A stretch of 64,000 nucleotides of DNA from Climacium dendroides (GCA_950106755.1 OX467088.1:15112001-15176000); one strand, 5' to 3'; counted from the first letter of the stretch, positions 46,735 to 57,860 are shown. Made by a program: numbers and translations. Notes: a model not told the origin generated them from the letters alone.

Positions 46735-48060
46735 ACTGATCATGTAGGGTTCTTGGTGTTTTCAACACATGGTTATAAAACTTACAATTCCGTGCCTTTT
46801 TCGTTTTCTCTTCGTCCGGCTTCTTACAGGTGAAGTTGGAATCTACTTACATGTAGTATGCTTTTCTTCATGTTTAGGCAAGTCACTTGCTGTATCTTGG
46901 GAGACCATGTGTGCTGCTGCGATTACTGAATCTCCTTTTCACTTGTGTCTAAACTAAAGTTTCTATCCACAGTAACTATGTTTGATTAATAATTACTACA
47001 TGTTTATGTTGCTAGAAATACCCAATCCATATGTCGCTTCATATGACATTTACATTCATTTGCAAAATGAACAAAATGGCATGTTTTTTTTCTACAATAT
47101 TGGCAATTAATTAATTTAGATTACCGCAATGTTGAAATTGACAGAGGAATAAAGTTTCAATCTAAACTTCAATTCTGTTTTGTGCGGGATTTTCCACAAT
47201 TGCTAGGTGCCATAGTAAACCCTTGCAAACTACAGAACTCTTCAGCAACCCTTCTCCTTGTATCATGCCCTACATTTCATGGCCACCCTTCCAAACTGCC
47301 AACTTGTTCCAAGCACTCATGAACCGTTATTATATTCTGTAAGAGTCTACGTATATGTTGTAGTCCGACAAATCCAATCTGAAATGCTATTTCTAATCCC
47401 TAATGCCACGGTGGCCAGACCCTCAACACTTCCACGGTCATAGGAGAAGTTATTCCCACAACAAAAGAATCTTCAATTTTTCTTGCATCATTTGAGATTG
47501 AATGAGATTATTTTTCTACAATACATCCTTTATACTCCATTTTATCTAATATGTTTTCTTAATAATTCTTTCTTATCTCTATTTCATCCATTCTTTTCAT
47601 CCTTTCTTCCTTATACTTCTTCCATCCTAAACCCTTTCATCACCTTTTCCCATCCTTCCCTTCATCTATTTCTACTATCAACTCCATCTTATTTTACCCT
47701 AAAAATTTAACAGTTCTCAACTCATCCTTCATCCATTTGTCACTAGCTTTCATCCAACTTTTATTCAAGTTCTTCAAATTTTTTCCTACCTTTCAAAAAG
47801 AGAAGCTCACCAGTCACCCTAATCGACTATACACACTATTACCAACATTATCCATTTTTCACCTTCTTTTTCATACACTTCTCAAAATTTCATCCAACTT
47901 ATGACATTGTTCATCCACTTTTTCATCCACTTTTTCATCCACTTTTTCATCCACCCTAAACCCTCATCCATTTTTTCGTCTACTCTTTCATCCCCTTTTC
48001 AAATACTTCATCGAATACATATACCAAGATTTCTTTTTCAAAATTTTGAAATCCATGTTC
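46735..48060. other. non-coding interior of the MULE, right arm
   Basis: Pyrimidine-rich from about 47,560, with a TCATCCACTTTT microsatellite (about four units, 47,910-47,956). No gene is supported. Confidence 0.45.
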
Positions 48061-48126
48061 CACGCTCTATATTCTACGCTCTGCGCTCTATGCTCCTGCT
48101 CTACGCTCGCATATCAGCATTCCCCC
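48061..48126 (-). repeat. right terminal inverted repeat of the MULE
   Basis: Minus-strand GAGCGTAGAGC, GAGCATAGAGC and GAGCGTAGAAT words mirror 32,481-32,560. The 9-bp duplication TTCTTGCCC follows at 48,127-48,135. Confidence 0.7.
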
Positions 48127-48135
48127 TTCTTGCCC

Positions 48136-48815
48136 TGAGCATCACGATGGACTTGACGATGCACGTCCAATTTCATATGGTATCAGAACTCGAACGATGA
48201 CTTGTAGTACATACGTTCACGGAAAGCCCGAATCTTCTCCCTTGGAAATGGTTGAATGCAATTCTTGGAGCAGCAAGATTTGCTGGACACTGAATTGATA
48301 GACTCTTGAGTGAGCAGGTCCTTGGCCTTCACACACGTTTCAGGACGAGGATTTCTGACCGACGATGTATATGGTCTGGACGTTGAAGAGGAAGGTTGTG
48401 AGCGACTCGCTTCTCGACGATTATAATCGTCTCGAAGCTCGTGATCGCGAAGACTTGATCCATTCAAGAACACACATTCGATAGGCCAAGCACAGAGAGA
48501 GTACCTCCAATCCATTGGAACATCTTCAGCACGCAGCGATTTAGAGATGTGAACCGCGATAAGGGAATCTCCAAGCGGGCCGTGAGAACCGAGGACAAGG
48601 TCGGAGTTCACACTATGACAAATCCCCTCGGCTACAGGCAAACCGTCCACATTGTGAAGGATGACCACCTGCGTCATCCAAAGCCTTTGAGGGATGCCAT
48701 CACAGTCAGAAATGTTGGTAGTCTCTTCCGGCTCGTTGTGAATCTCACCTTCATCGGAGGAGTACTCTAGCAACACTAACATTCCTTGTTCCATTACGTC
48801 TGTACAAGAAATCAC
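48136..48815 (-). pseudogene. DUF7869-type transposase-like gene, N-terminal part
   Basis: Starts MISCTDVMEQGMLV. It contains an acidic N-terminus, a segment with WPIECVFLNGSS, a Ser/Arg-rich linker, and the Cys-containing motif SCCSKNCIQPFPREKIRAFR that is typical just before the catalytic part in this family. A TGA at 48,183-48,185 interrupts it, and the same frame then continues through KLDVHRQVHRDAQG to the MULE junction. The next residues, KRVVTVEGID, are found in frame at 32,480 on the same strand. Type B palindromes begin 88 bp upstream of the start codon. Confidence 0.65.
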
Positions 48816-48902
48816 AAGTATTGAAATTTTCTCAATTAGTATTTACATGTTTAGCAGGAGCGGCATCTATTTAAGATCATTTTCAAACCGCAAAAATAAT
48901 AT

Positions 48903-49843
48903 TCAACTCGGCTCGAGTTGATTCCAGTTAAACCTTTTTAATAAGAAGAGGATCCAATAATAACATTACCCTTAAAATTCAAGACCTGGAAATATTCAAA
49001 TAGGCATTAAACTGGAGCCGAGTTAATTGGCGTTGAAGTTTCATCATTAAGAATAATGAGGCCAATAAATTAAGTTTCTGAGAATTCACCAAGAATATCA
49101 GGATAAACGTTCAACTCGAGTCGATTTGAATACCACGTGAACCGTATTCACCGAAAATTATAAAAAACATTAGATGTACCTAATACCAAGACCACTAGAA
49201 CATCACCTGCAGTCATCAAGAATTGATCAGTTGGTCTAGAGAATCAGATCAACTCGAGTCGAGTTGAATACCGGGTAACCAACAGCCAAAGGCAATCAAA
49301 TAATCATTACAGAGTACGTCGGATTTAAAACGTTGAATTATCAAATCAACTCAGCTCGAGTTCAACTGCTCTTCCAGAATATCCATTTAACTTGACTCGA
49401 GTTGAACATAAGGTAACAAACAGCCAGAGTCATTCAAATAGTCATTACGATTTATTTCATAGTCTAAACCTCAGATTATCACATCAACTCGACTCGAGTT
49501 GAACTGTTGGTCCAGAATATCAGATCAACTCGGGTCAAGTTGATTCCAGGTAAACAACAGCCCAAGGTTTACATATAGCCATTGGACTTTAATTCGCAGT
49601 TAAAACATCACATCATGAAATCAACTCGGCTCGAGTTGAACAGTTGCTCCAGAATATCCGTTCAACTCGAATCGAGTTGTAGACAGAGTTAGCAGTGTCC
49701 AATGGTATTCTTATAATCATCACAGTATAAATCTCATTTGAAATGTCATTTGTCCCACATTTCAACTCAGCTCGAGATGAACAGTAGCCCAATCATTCTT
49801 CAATATCAATAGGATTACATTGATTCATATCGAGTCGAGTTGA
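48903..49843. repeat. type B palindrome cluster 1 (about 12 sites)
   Basis: Sites matching TCAACTCGANTCGAGTTGA with 0-5 mismatches start at 48,903; 49,007; 49,110; 49,249; 49,346; 49,387; 49,484; 49,525; 49,621; 49,662; 49,762; and 49,825. The site at 49,249 is a perfect palindrome. Spacing is 40-140 bp and irregular, and the DNA between sites is not repeated, so these are dispersed sites rather than a satellite. Confidence 0.85.
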
Positions 49844-52530
49844 TTTACTAGAATTTGTGTCAAGGATTTATGTGATTAAACCATGTTCCCAACGATTCCG
49901 TAAAACCCGGCGTACTTATCGAAGGACTGTCGCTTCTTCTGTATAAATCACGAGAAGGCCAAAAAACAATGCAATGCAAATGCAAAGAAAAACGCAATGT
50001 GCAATGTGATATCCAACAATTGTTCTGCACACACAAAAGGCAGGTACATCCACCAGAACATTGCGATTCCAATGAATGGACAGGGGCAGCAGAGTGTTGT
50101 CGTCGGAATGTAAGAACCTACCACACTTTGCAAATTGATATTGAACGGCCGTTCAGTCGAACACCATACACTGGCGCGTCAAAGCGAACTACAGAAATGA
50201 CAGAATAGCAGAAAATAAGTAGGCGACGTCTAAGCAAGCAAGTGAACCACTGAAACGGGTGAAGAAGGCTGACTCGCGACGCAACAGCAGAAGCAAAGGA
50301 AATGAAACAAGAATGTTCGTTGGAGAGGAGACACACCTTCGACACAGGCGGGATAACCTCGGCGGGAAAAGTAGGTTGAAATTCAAACGGCTTGGCTGAA
50401 AGTCGCTGCCTATTTTGGAAAGGAATCATCTTAGCCCTGAAAAATAGGGAATTGAACGGATTGGAAATTGCATGCATTCCGGCTTTAGGACCCATTTTAA
50501 TTCCCGTGTCCTGGACTTAGGGGAAGTAACTGCTGAGCCCTTTTCAAGATGTAGGTTCAGCCCTTTTGGAATCTATAAAGTGCCAAAAATCCAAGACATT
50601 TTTTAGATTGAGCATCTTAGGGTTTAGGGTTTAGGGTCAAGGTTTTCGGATTTAGGGTCTCCAAAATTCAGAATTCACAGATTTAGGGTTCAATTTTCTT
50701 CATAATATAGACTTTGTATCAAGTTTTCAATAAAGCTAATTTTTTGAAAAAATTAATGTGCTAACAAACATCAAAGGTGATGAACTTGTGGAATTTCTAC
50801 ATGAATGAATGGGAAAAAAAAATGAAAGTTCCAAATACCCCAAATTCTTTTAATTCTTCATTGTGGAATCATTTCGTTTCAATCCTAATATAGTCTTAAT
50901 ATATGTAAGTGACAATACATAAAGAATGAATATTAATAATCATTCCACACATTTCATGTAGGCTTTAAATTTTTGTTCATAGTCCAAAGATTTTCAAGCA
51001 TTGATGGTCTTTACATTATTTTGAAGTTGTACAATTTTTAGTTTTCCTTCTTTTACGTATTAATATGATAGAATTTGGAATAATTGGAACACCTTAAAAG
51101 TTGATTGGGCTTTCACTTACATAAATGTAGCACTTGAGTTGAATGAGTGAAAAACTCCGTTATTTATGATGTCCTCATGTATCATTCTGAAATTCAATAT
51201 TTTTATGGCTTCTCAAAATCTACTCAATAATTTTTATATATGAATCTCTTTTATATTTTTTTATAGAAGATTTAGTGTATTTGAGGATCATTTGATGATC
51301 AATTGAGGATCAAGAGACCTAAACACTTAAACAAAATAAGATTGTAATGGTTTCCCTTGCACAAAATTTTAAATAGAAATTTCCTAATCATTCATTTTGA
51401 TAGTCGCATTATTAATGCAAAAAATAGACTTCTTGATGTTAAAACTAGGCTTCAAGAAGAATCTTTTAAACCTTGAACTATTGAAAATAGTAATTTAATA
51501 AGGTTTATTTAATTGCAAAATGGTGCTTTGGGATTAATATTTTCTATCGTATTCAATCATAGCATGGAGTAATTTTCAATTTTCAATTTTTTTTTAACCG
51601 TGCACCATCGCCTAATACTCCGGATATCGATTGGGTATATTCAACAGGTATCATCGACGGGTATTGAAAGCGGGTTTCACTCTCGGGTATCGACAACGGG
51701 TATCAATAGGCTCGGGTATCAATAGGCCCGGTTATCAATCGGCCGGGAAAGTCTGCGTTATCATCGTCCTCCTCTTTCTGCGCTCGCTAGGGTTTGATTG
51801 TCTCCTTCTCCGCGCGCTGTGCCCCGAAGTTGAAGTCTTCTTTCCCCGCTGATTTTCCCGAGTCCGTTTCCTTGGCTATGGTTTCGCTAGATAGTAGATA
51901 GGGATAGTGGGCGTGAATGAGCGTATGAAGTTCTGTGTGTGTGCGCAGCTTGTGAAGTTCTGTTGCTGTCGGCGGCCGGCGAATGAGTGTGAGGTAGCGG
52001 CGCTCTTGCTTCCCTCGCGGTATGATCCTCTTTCCCTCCCAATTGATTACAATGCAATACGGTTGATGTTTTTGAATTTCATTATGTTTTTTCTTGTAGA
52101 TTTTTCCAGGTGACCGTGTAGTTTGTAGGTTGTTGATGTTGCTTTCCAATCGGGGCATGGGGCGTAGTTGTTGTGCATTTCCAGCAGTGTGTTGCGTCTG
52201 TGATTTGTGGAAATCAGTGTTTCAATTGCGGCATTGTGTGTTGTGTATTGCATTTGTGATTAGTTTAAATCAGTGTTGCAATTGCGGGATTTTGTGTGAA
52301 TGTCCATGTAAATGTCTTGAGATTTGGATTTTTTCTCATAGCATTTTTCATGTGGTCACAAGAAATTCAGAATTTCTTGTTGTCTCCTTCAAATTTTTAG
52401 TAGACAGTTCAGCATCAGGAGGAGCAAGTGGTTCAGATTGTTGCTGCTGCGTTTACATTTGGGTATGTTTCGCTGTCTCTTCATTGAAATGCAACAATGA
52501 CAGCAATGAGGAGAAAGAATTCAATCCGAT
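49844..52530. other. non-coding region between the palindrome clusters
   Basis: Contains an interstitial TTTAGGG tract (50,617-50,637), AT-rich sequence to about 51,600, and GGGTATCGACAAC-type repeats near 51,640-51,750 followed by GC-richer DNA that could be a promoter or first exon. A minus-strand ORF (50,495-50,118) has a possible splice site but no recognisable domain; I do not call it. Confidence 0.4.
50617..50637 (+). repeat. interstitial telomere-like repeat
   Basis: About three TTTAGGG units. Confidence 0.6.
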
Positions 52531-52539
52531 GTCATTTCA

Positions 52540-53385
52540 ACTCGACGTCAATTCAACTCGACAGAACTGCATTTGTACTTGTTTTTGTTCATTTCCGCTT
52601 CAAAATCCCCTAAGAATCAAACACGAAGTTAGAATTATCGATGTGTACAGAGGAAAATTGTAGTTAACCAGAACCCTGAACTGAAATTCAACTCGAGGCG
52701 AGATGAATTGCAGCATCAGTAGTACCAGTAGCGTTCAGAACCAACGCAAAACCAATGAAATGCACTGTCAATTTAACTCGAGTCGATTTGAATACCACCC
52801 TCCGCCAGACCCAACACTATATATGACGTCCTAAATCAGAGTAGGAAGAAATAAACGTAGCAAGATTCATCTCGAGTCGAGTTGAATCCCATAATAATAT
52901 AGATTAAAAACAGAAAATGAAGCTTAACCCGACAGCGCCACAGTTCAATCCAATTCAACTCGGTTCGAGTTGAACGTCATTACTAAATCATATCTCGGAG
53001 ATTACCAAGATTCATCTCGAATCGACATAAATACACTCTCTACGGATAAAACCTACCTACTCCAGTATAATAACAAGCAGACCATCAGGACACCACGCTG
53101 TTCATCTCGATTCGAGTTGAAGACCACCTCTTTAAAGAATTAAACAATCAGGATAGGACATAGGTCTAATAGAGCAGGCCAATTTCATCTCGAGTCGAGT
53201 TGAACAGCTTCACAGAACCTGAAGCATTGAGAACAGAGTTTACAAGCATAATATAAGATTAGTCCAGTTCGATAAATAAGTCATTCAACTCGGTTCGAGA
53301 TGAACAGAAGTCTGCAAATCAAACACAACTAGTTATAGTAGATCATGTTCACAACACAGCCGCTATTTAACTCGATTCGAGTTGA
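52540..53385. repeat. type B palindrome cluster 2, upstream of copy B (about 10 sites)
   Basis: Two tandem half-sites (TTCAACTCGA) lie at about 52,536 and 52,552. Full sites start at 52,688; 52,773; 52,867; 52,955; 53,012; 53,102; 53,185; 53,285; and 53,367. The first arm alternates between TCAACTCGA and TCATCTCGA. The last site ends 73 bp before the start codon of copy B at 53,458. Confidence 0.85.
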
Positions 53386-54911
53386 AAATCCATCATGATG
53401 AACCAAAATCTTGAATTTCCAACTACTCATAAACTAAAGGTCTAAAAACATGCAGATATGGAGGGTCAACGATCCAAACTCCAAGCCACATACAAGCGTT
53501 ATGACATCCCCCCCAAGCACATCGAGAATATAATCGATGAAGCAATTCTAGGCGAATGCTGGGAGTGGCAGGATCCTCACGAGGTGGAATACTGGACCAT
53601 CGTTCTTGTCCCCATGACAAACCACTTGGCATTCAGGACAAAGTTTCGGAAATCAGATGCCACCCTCCCAGTGTCGTTGACGGAGTCCATTACCGAGTTC
53701 AGTAGTGGTCCGAATGGGGTCATTTTTGTATCGTGCGAAACAATTGACCCGGACCAGGACAAACCATACATCTTCTCGTACAAGGTGGAGGGGCGGAAGA
53801 CCATATTCAGTGTGTCCGAGTACCTTCGAAGTCTGATGAACACCGACTTCGAGGACCTCATTGACCCCATCCAAAGTGCTATCGATTAGAAGAAGTGGGT
53901 GGCAAGCAACGGATCGCCCCTGGCGCCGAAAACTCTTCTGTCCCGGCTGAACCATTTGAAGCTGGACTTCGAGCGAGCTCACATGAAGTTATTGTAGAAG
54001 AAGAAGGACATGAGGCCTACCTCTGTATTGAGGGACTACAGCAGCCATAATGCCAGCCACAGCTCTCTGGCCATGGGGACACTTGGAACCGGACGGAGCC
54101 ACACCAAACTGAAGCAAACTGAGAGGTTTGCCAAAGGGGACCCGTCGAAGACTCCACCGTCTGCATCTAAGAGAGGTGTGGCCAAGGTCGCGTCCGCGGC
54201 CGAAATATCTCATCAAGGTGATGAGAGCATGGTGTCAAAGCTCACGGACATTCCGAAGGACTTGGGAGGAGACATCAAGGACATTGATTACGAGGAATCC
54301 TGCCGGACGTACGAGTCCTATTGGACCGAGTGCACTGATTCCTACGTGCCGAAAATTGGAATGAAATACATCATTCCGATTGAGCAATTGGAGACAGCCC
54401 CCGAGAACCTGAATATCCGGGGCCTTGAAGAGGTTGGCGTGAAGAAGGCCCTCAACTTCCTATTGAACATGCCCGACCCAGACAAGAAGATGACGCTGTG
54501 CGTTATGCCGCAGAACTTGAAAGCCAAACCTGAGAGCTTCGAAGAAGTAAAGCATATGAAGTTTTGGTTGGTCAATGGGCAGCACACCGTGGAAGCCTCA
54601 AAACGCATGCAGCTGATGCCCGCGATAAAATCGAAGGCAGAGATGTTTCAGACGTGGGAGTGTTTCATTGTATGGAATGAAAACGACCATGTGATTCGAA
54701 AAATCTCCGCATATTATAACCGAGTGAATCATTTCCAGAACTTCATGCCGACCTGGGCCACCAACATAATGGGTGCGAGATTCGTCTGGGAAAAGATGGG
54801 TTGTCCTCTTCCGGACAAGGAACCTACAGAGCTAGGCAAGGCGTTGGACAAGCCCCGGAGGACCATCAAGGACATGAACAACCAGAAGAAGTTCAAGGTA
54901 AGTGGTGGCGT

Positions 54912-55006
54912 TCAACTCGAGCCGAGTTGAATTCACCACATGTAGATTAGGTGTAAATGCGCTCCTTTGTTTCCTTCAAGTACGATTTCAACTCGAGCCG
55001 AGTTGA
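54912..55006. repeat. two type B palindromes in intron 1 of copy B
   Basis: TCAACTCGAGCCGAGTTGA occurs identically at 54,912-54,930 and 54,988-55,006. The first begins 15 bp inside the donor site. The matching intron of copy A carries a type A palindrome instead. Confidence 0.85.
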
Positions 55007-56429
55007 TTTGTCTGAAGCCTAATGCCTGAAATGTGTGACTGATTGCAGGACTTCACGGACACAGTGAGGTTACGTTTCGCGATGATTGATGTCAAGAAGT
55101 CGCAAGGGGCCTTGAGCAAGAAGAAGGACAAGGACTTGGACATCCACAACGAACTAAAGATCATCACTGCTTTCAAGGAAGTGTATGACCTCTGGAGCGA
55201 AGTCATATCCAAGAATTCCCAGGGAGAGCTGACTGATCCCGATACCTTGCTGAAGTTCAATTAGACCAAGGGATGGGATCAAGAGAGAGACGGCGTGATG
55301 TCCCGTGAGTTCTTTAAGTGGCTCGGGAACTGTAGTGAGTTGGATTTGAAGAGGCTGGCACTGCATCTCCTCGGTAGGACCGGAAAGAGGGAGTTACCAC
55401 ACCCGAAGGTGACGATGAAGAAGTCGACGAGTGTTCTCGAGGACTGCTACACTGCAAAGGAGTGGCTGGAGCGTTGCAAGAGAAAGTAGATCATCCGGAG
55501 GCAAATCTACTTCCTGAAGAAAAGCTTGTGCTTGTACAACAATGAAGGCAACTTCCGGAGGGACAAGTGGAAAGAATTCAAGAAGGCGTACAATGTGACG
55601 AAGGCAACGAAGAACACCCTCATCACTGGACTGCCGGATGAATTCTACTCCCTCGCGAAAATGCCTTGCAACAAGAATAAGAGCATCGAGGAGCTGTCGC
55701 CGATGGCTGCTCAGTTCTTCAAGATTTTCATGGGGAGCAAGGGAAAGTTCCTAAAGCCCAAGGGGACAGCCTTCTATCGGCCTTATGACATGGAAAAGGA
55801 CGAGCTGGGGTCTTGGGATACCAATGTGTGGGAGGAGACGACCAGCCAGAATATCAAGCTGGCAGTGATGGACTTGCGCAACATCCCTGGCTCCATCAAC
55901 AGGGAGAGGACGAAGGACTCCGAACTGTATTTTGAGCCCTTTCTTAGTCTTCTTTCCACAATGGACCAGCCCACGGTAAAGGATCCCACTGTCTGGTTGT
56001 GGATTTGCGGTAATATGGAGGTCCAAGTCGATCTCATGTCGCATATCCGAACTTCATCATACGGAGAGGTGTACACAGTGCAGTGCGCTGAGTACGTTCC
56101 GTCAATTTGGGAGCGGATTGGGGACGCACCTGAGAAATCAAACAGGGCGAAGGAATCCGTGCACTTGATCTTCTTGATCAAGAAGGGGACCAAGATTAGC
56201 AAGAGGATCCCCAAGAAGTTTGAGGCACACCCTGAAGGCAGGTATTCCAAGTCCAAGGCTACCAACGACTTGGATTACCGGATTTACAACACCGAATTGC
56301 GTATGGATTTCTATTTGCAAGTGTTGAGTCTTTTTGTTGCACCCCAGGAGAATGTACTCTCCATTTTTGCAGGAGGCAAAATTATTTGCGCAGCGTGGGT
56401 AAGTTTTATTTCCATGTAGTACTTATAGT

Positions 56430-56552
56430 TCAGCTCGATGCGAGTTGAATTGCATGGTCCATTTCTTGTGATTTTGCATGGCTGCTTGTACTTGTTTCCT
56501 TTTATATTTGTTTGTCACCTCTACACTTGAGTTTCATCTCGATGCGAGTTGA
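56430..56552. repeat. two type B palindromes in intron 2 of copy B
   Basis: TCAGCTCGATGCGAGTTGA at 56,430 and TCATCTCGATGCGAGTTGA at 56,534. They share the inner GATGCGA variant, so the pair probably arose by duplication within this intron. Confidence 0.8.
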
Positions 56553-57673
56553 ATTGTCATCTGATATCCTCATCCCTCGTTTGGCTTGCAGATGCAGTCG
56601 CTGGAGCACCTCGTCATTGGAAACTCCAAGTATAACGAGAAGTTCCTGGCGTTGGCTGTGGCATCCGAATTTCTGGACAAGGATGACTTCCTTGATTGCA
56701 GTTACTTTGTGGACCAAAGAGTTCACGCAAGGAAGGCTACGAAAGGGGCCTCCAACTCTGCCAAAGGAAAACAAAGGATGACGGAGTCGGAGGAAGCCGC
56801 AAGAGAGGGGTCCCGGAGGGATAGTGCCATTAACTTGGTAGAAGACGAGGAAGAGGAGGGAAATAGGGACGCGGAATGGCAGGATCCGGCAGCCTTCGTC
56901 GTCGAAGAAATGACTGCTCAGGGTATAGGCACGTCTGAGGCCTTCCACGCCTCTAGCGAAATGAGGGGTTCCTCGGACACTTCTGCGGGGTTGAATGCTT
57001 CGCCCCTTTCCACTCAACCGGACCTGACCTCGGTCTCGAACAGGCGCCTATCCCAGAAGAGGAAGAAACCTGCGCCAGAATCAATCCCCTTGGACCAGAA
57101 GTAGGTGATTGATTTAATACAGGCCAACAGGGAAGAGAACGAGAGGGCCCGGCAGGAGCAGAGGGAGGAAAACAAAAGGGCGAGGGCGGAAAACCAGCAG
57201 ATGATGAAGGACTTCGTTGGGACGATGCCTCATTTGTTGTTATCAACCATACGTGCGTTAAACATGGAGTTTCCGCTGGCCGTGCAACCCTTGCAACAAA
57301 ATTTGCCTGTTGAGACCTCTTCCCAGTTGATGATTGGCAACCAGGCTTACGCTTCCACGGACAGTACAAGGCAGCAGCCAACGGCTTCGACAAACCCGTC
57401 GCTGAATACGACGAACTTCGAGGCCGTCCTTCCGCAGCCAACTCCATTCTCTGCTGCCACCAACATTGTCGACGCCGTAGCAGAGGCCGGTGTGGAGAGC
57501 GAAGATGAAGTTCTGGAGGGCATTGAACATGATAATGCATCCATCCCTTTGGATTCTGAGGAGGAGGACATCGTAGGCAGTACATCGGTGGAGGGAGTAG
57601 ATGTGGGGCAGTCACAGGACCCTGTGATTGGTGCTCCTCCAGGTTGTTCCTCGTAACTCTCTTAGCCTCTATT

Positions 57674-57692
57674 TCAACTCGATTCGAGTTGA
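57674..57692. repeat. type B palindrome just after copy B
   Basis: TCAACTCGATTCGAGTTGA, perfect apart from the central base, 18 bp past the stop codon. Confidence 0.85.
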
Positions 57693-57860
57693 AACTCCTT
57701 CCGCTGTGCATCCATTAGTTTGCCTAGCACGTATACGCAGAGTTAGTTTTAGGATAGGCCAAACTGTACGCTCTTTGTATCATTAAATCTCTTCATGAGA
57801 CATTGTAATATACTCTTTTCTTACCAAACATCTTTTTGTGTTCAATTGTCTCAGCCGCAG

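Larger units (their letters stand above)
32481..48126. mobile_element. 15.6-kb MULE transposon carrying a ParB/methyltransferase gene
   Basis: Bounded by inverted repeats. The left end reads GCTAGTATACGAGCATAAAGC from about 32,488; the right end, read inward on the minus strand, begins GCTGATATGCGAGCGTAGAGC from about 48,118. Over roughly 40 bp nearly all differences are transitions. The flanks carry a 9-bp duplication with one mismatch. It contains a MULE transposase on the minus strand (38,531-34,792) and copy C of the ParB/methyltransferase family on the plus strand (39,876-46,734), divergently arranged. It interrupts a DUF7869-type gene. Both internal genes carry in-frame stops, so this copy is probably immobile. 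Confidence 0.8.
53458..57656 (+). pseudogene. ParB-like / DNA methyltransferase-like element gene, copy B (near-complete)
   Basis: Three exons (53,458-54,897; 55,049-56,398; 56,592-57,656) joined in phase at GTAAGT/GCAG sites, about 1,280 codons. N-terminal domain MEGQRSKLQATYKRY; ParB-like motif FWLVNGQHTVEASKRM with ISAYYNRVNHF at about residues 365-425; a middle domain with REFFKWL, HPKVTMKK and EDCYTAKEW. The methyltransferase-like motif I, NVLSIFAGGKIICAAW, ends exon 2, and exon 3 continues EHLVIGNSKYNEKFLALAVA, as the strand after motif I does in N4/N6 methylases. It closes with an acidic linker and a Glu/Arg coiled coil. Interruptions are TAG only: 53,887, 53,995, 55,262, 55,487 and 57,102, with no frameshift. 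Conventional DPPY is not visible. It may be inactive as an enzyme, or its stops may be read through. Confidence 0.65.

Noticed and set aside
50118..50495. Minus-strand ORF of 125 codons with possible splice sites
   Set aside because: No recognisable domain and no neighbour that needs it.
52130..52663. 177-codon Cys-rich ORF
   Set aside because: Lies in short local duplications (TTGTGATT and CAATTGCGG units) with no domain and type B half-sites inside; probably non-coding.
585..57104. A reassigned genetic code (TAG as Gln or similar)
   Set aside because: TAG, TGA and TAA are all also used as apparent true ends, and aligned residues at internal stops differ (Arg, Trp, others), so a single reassignment does not fit.
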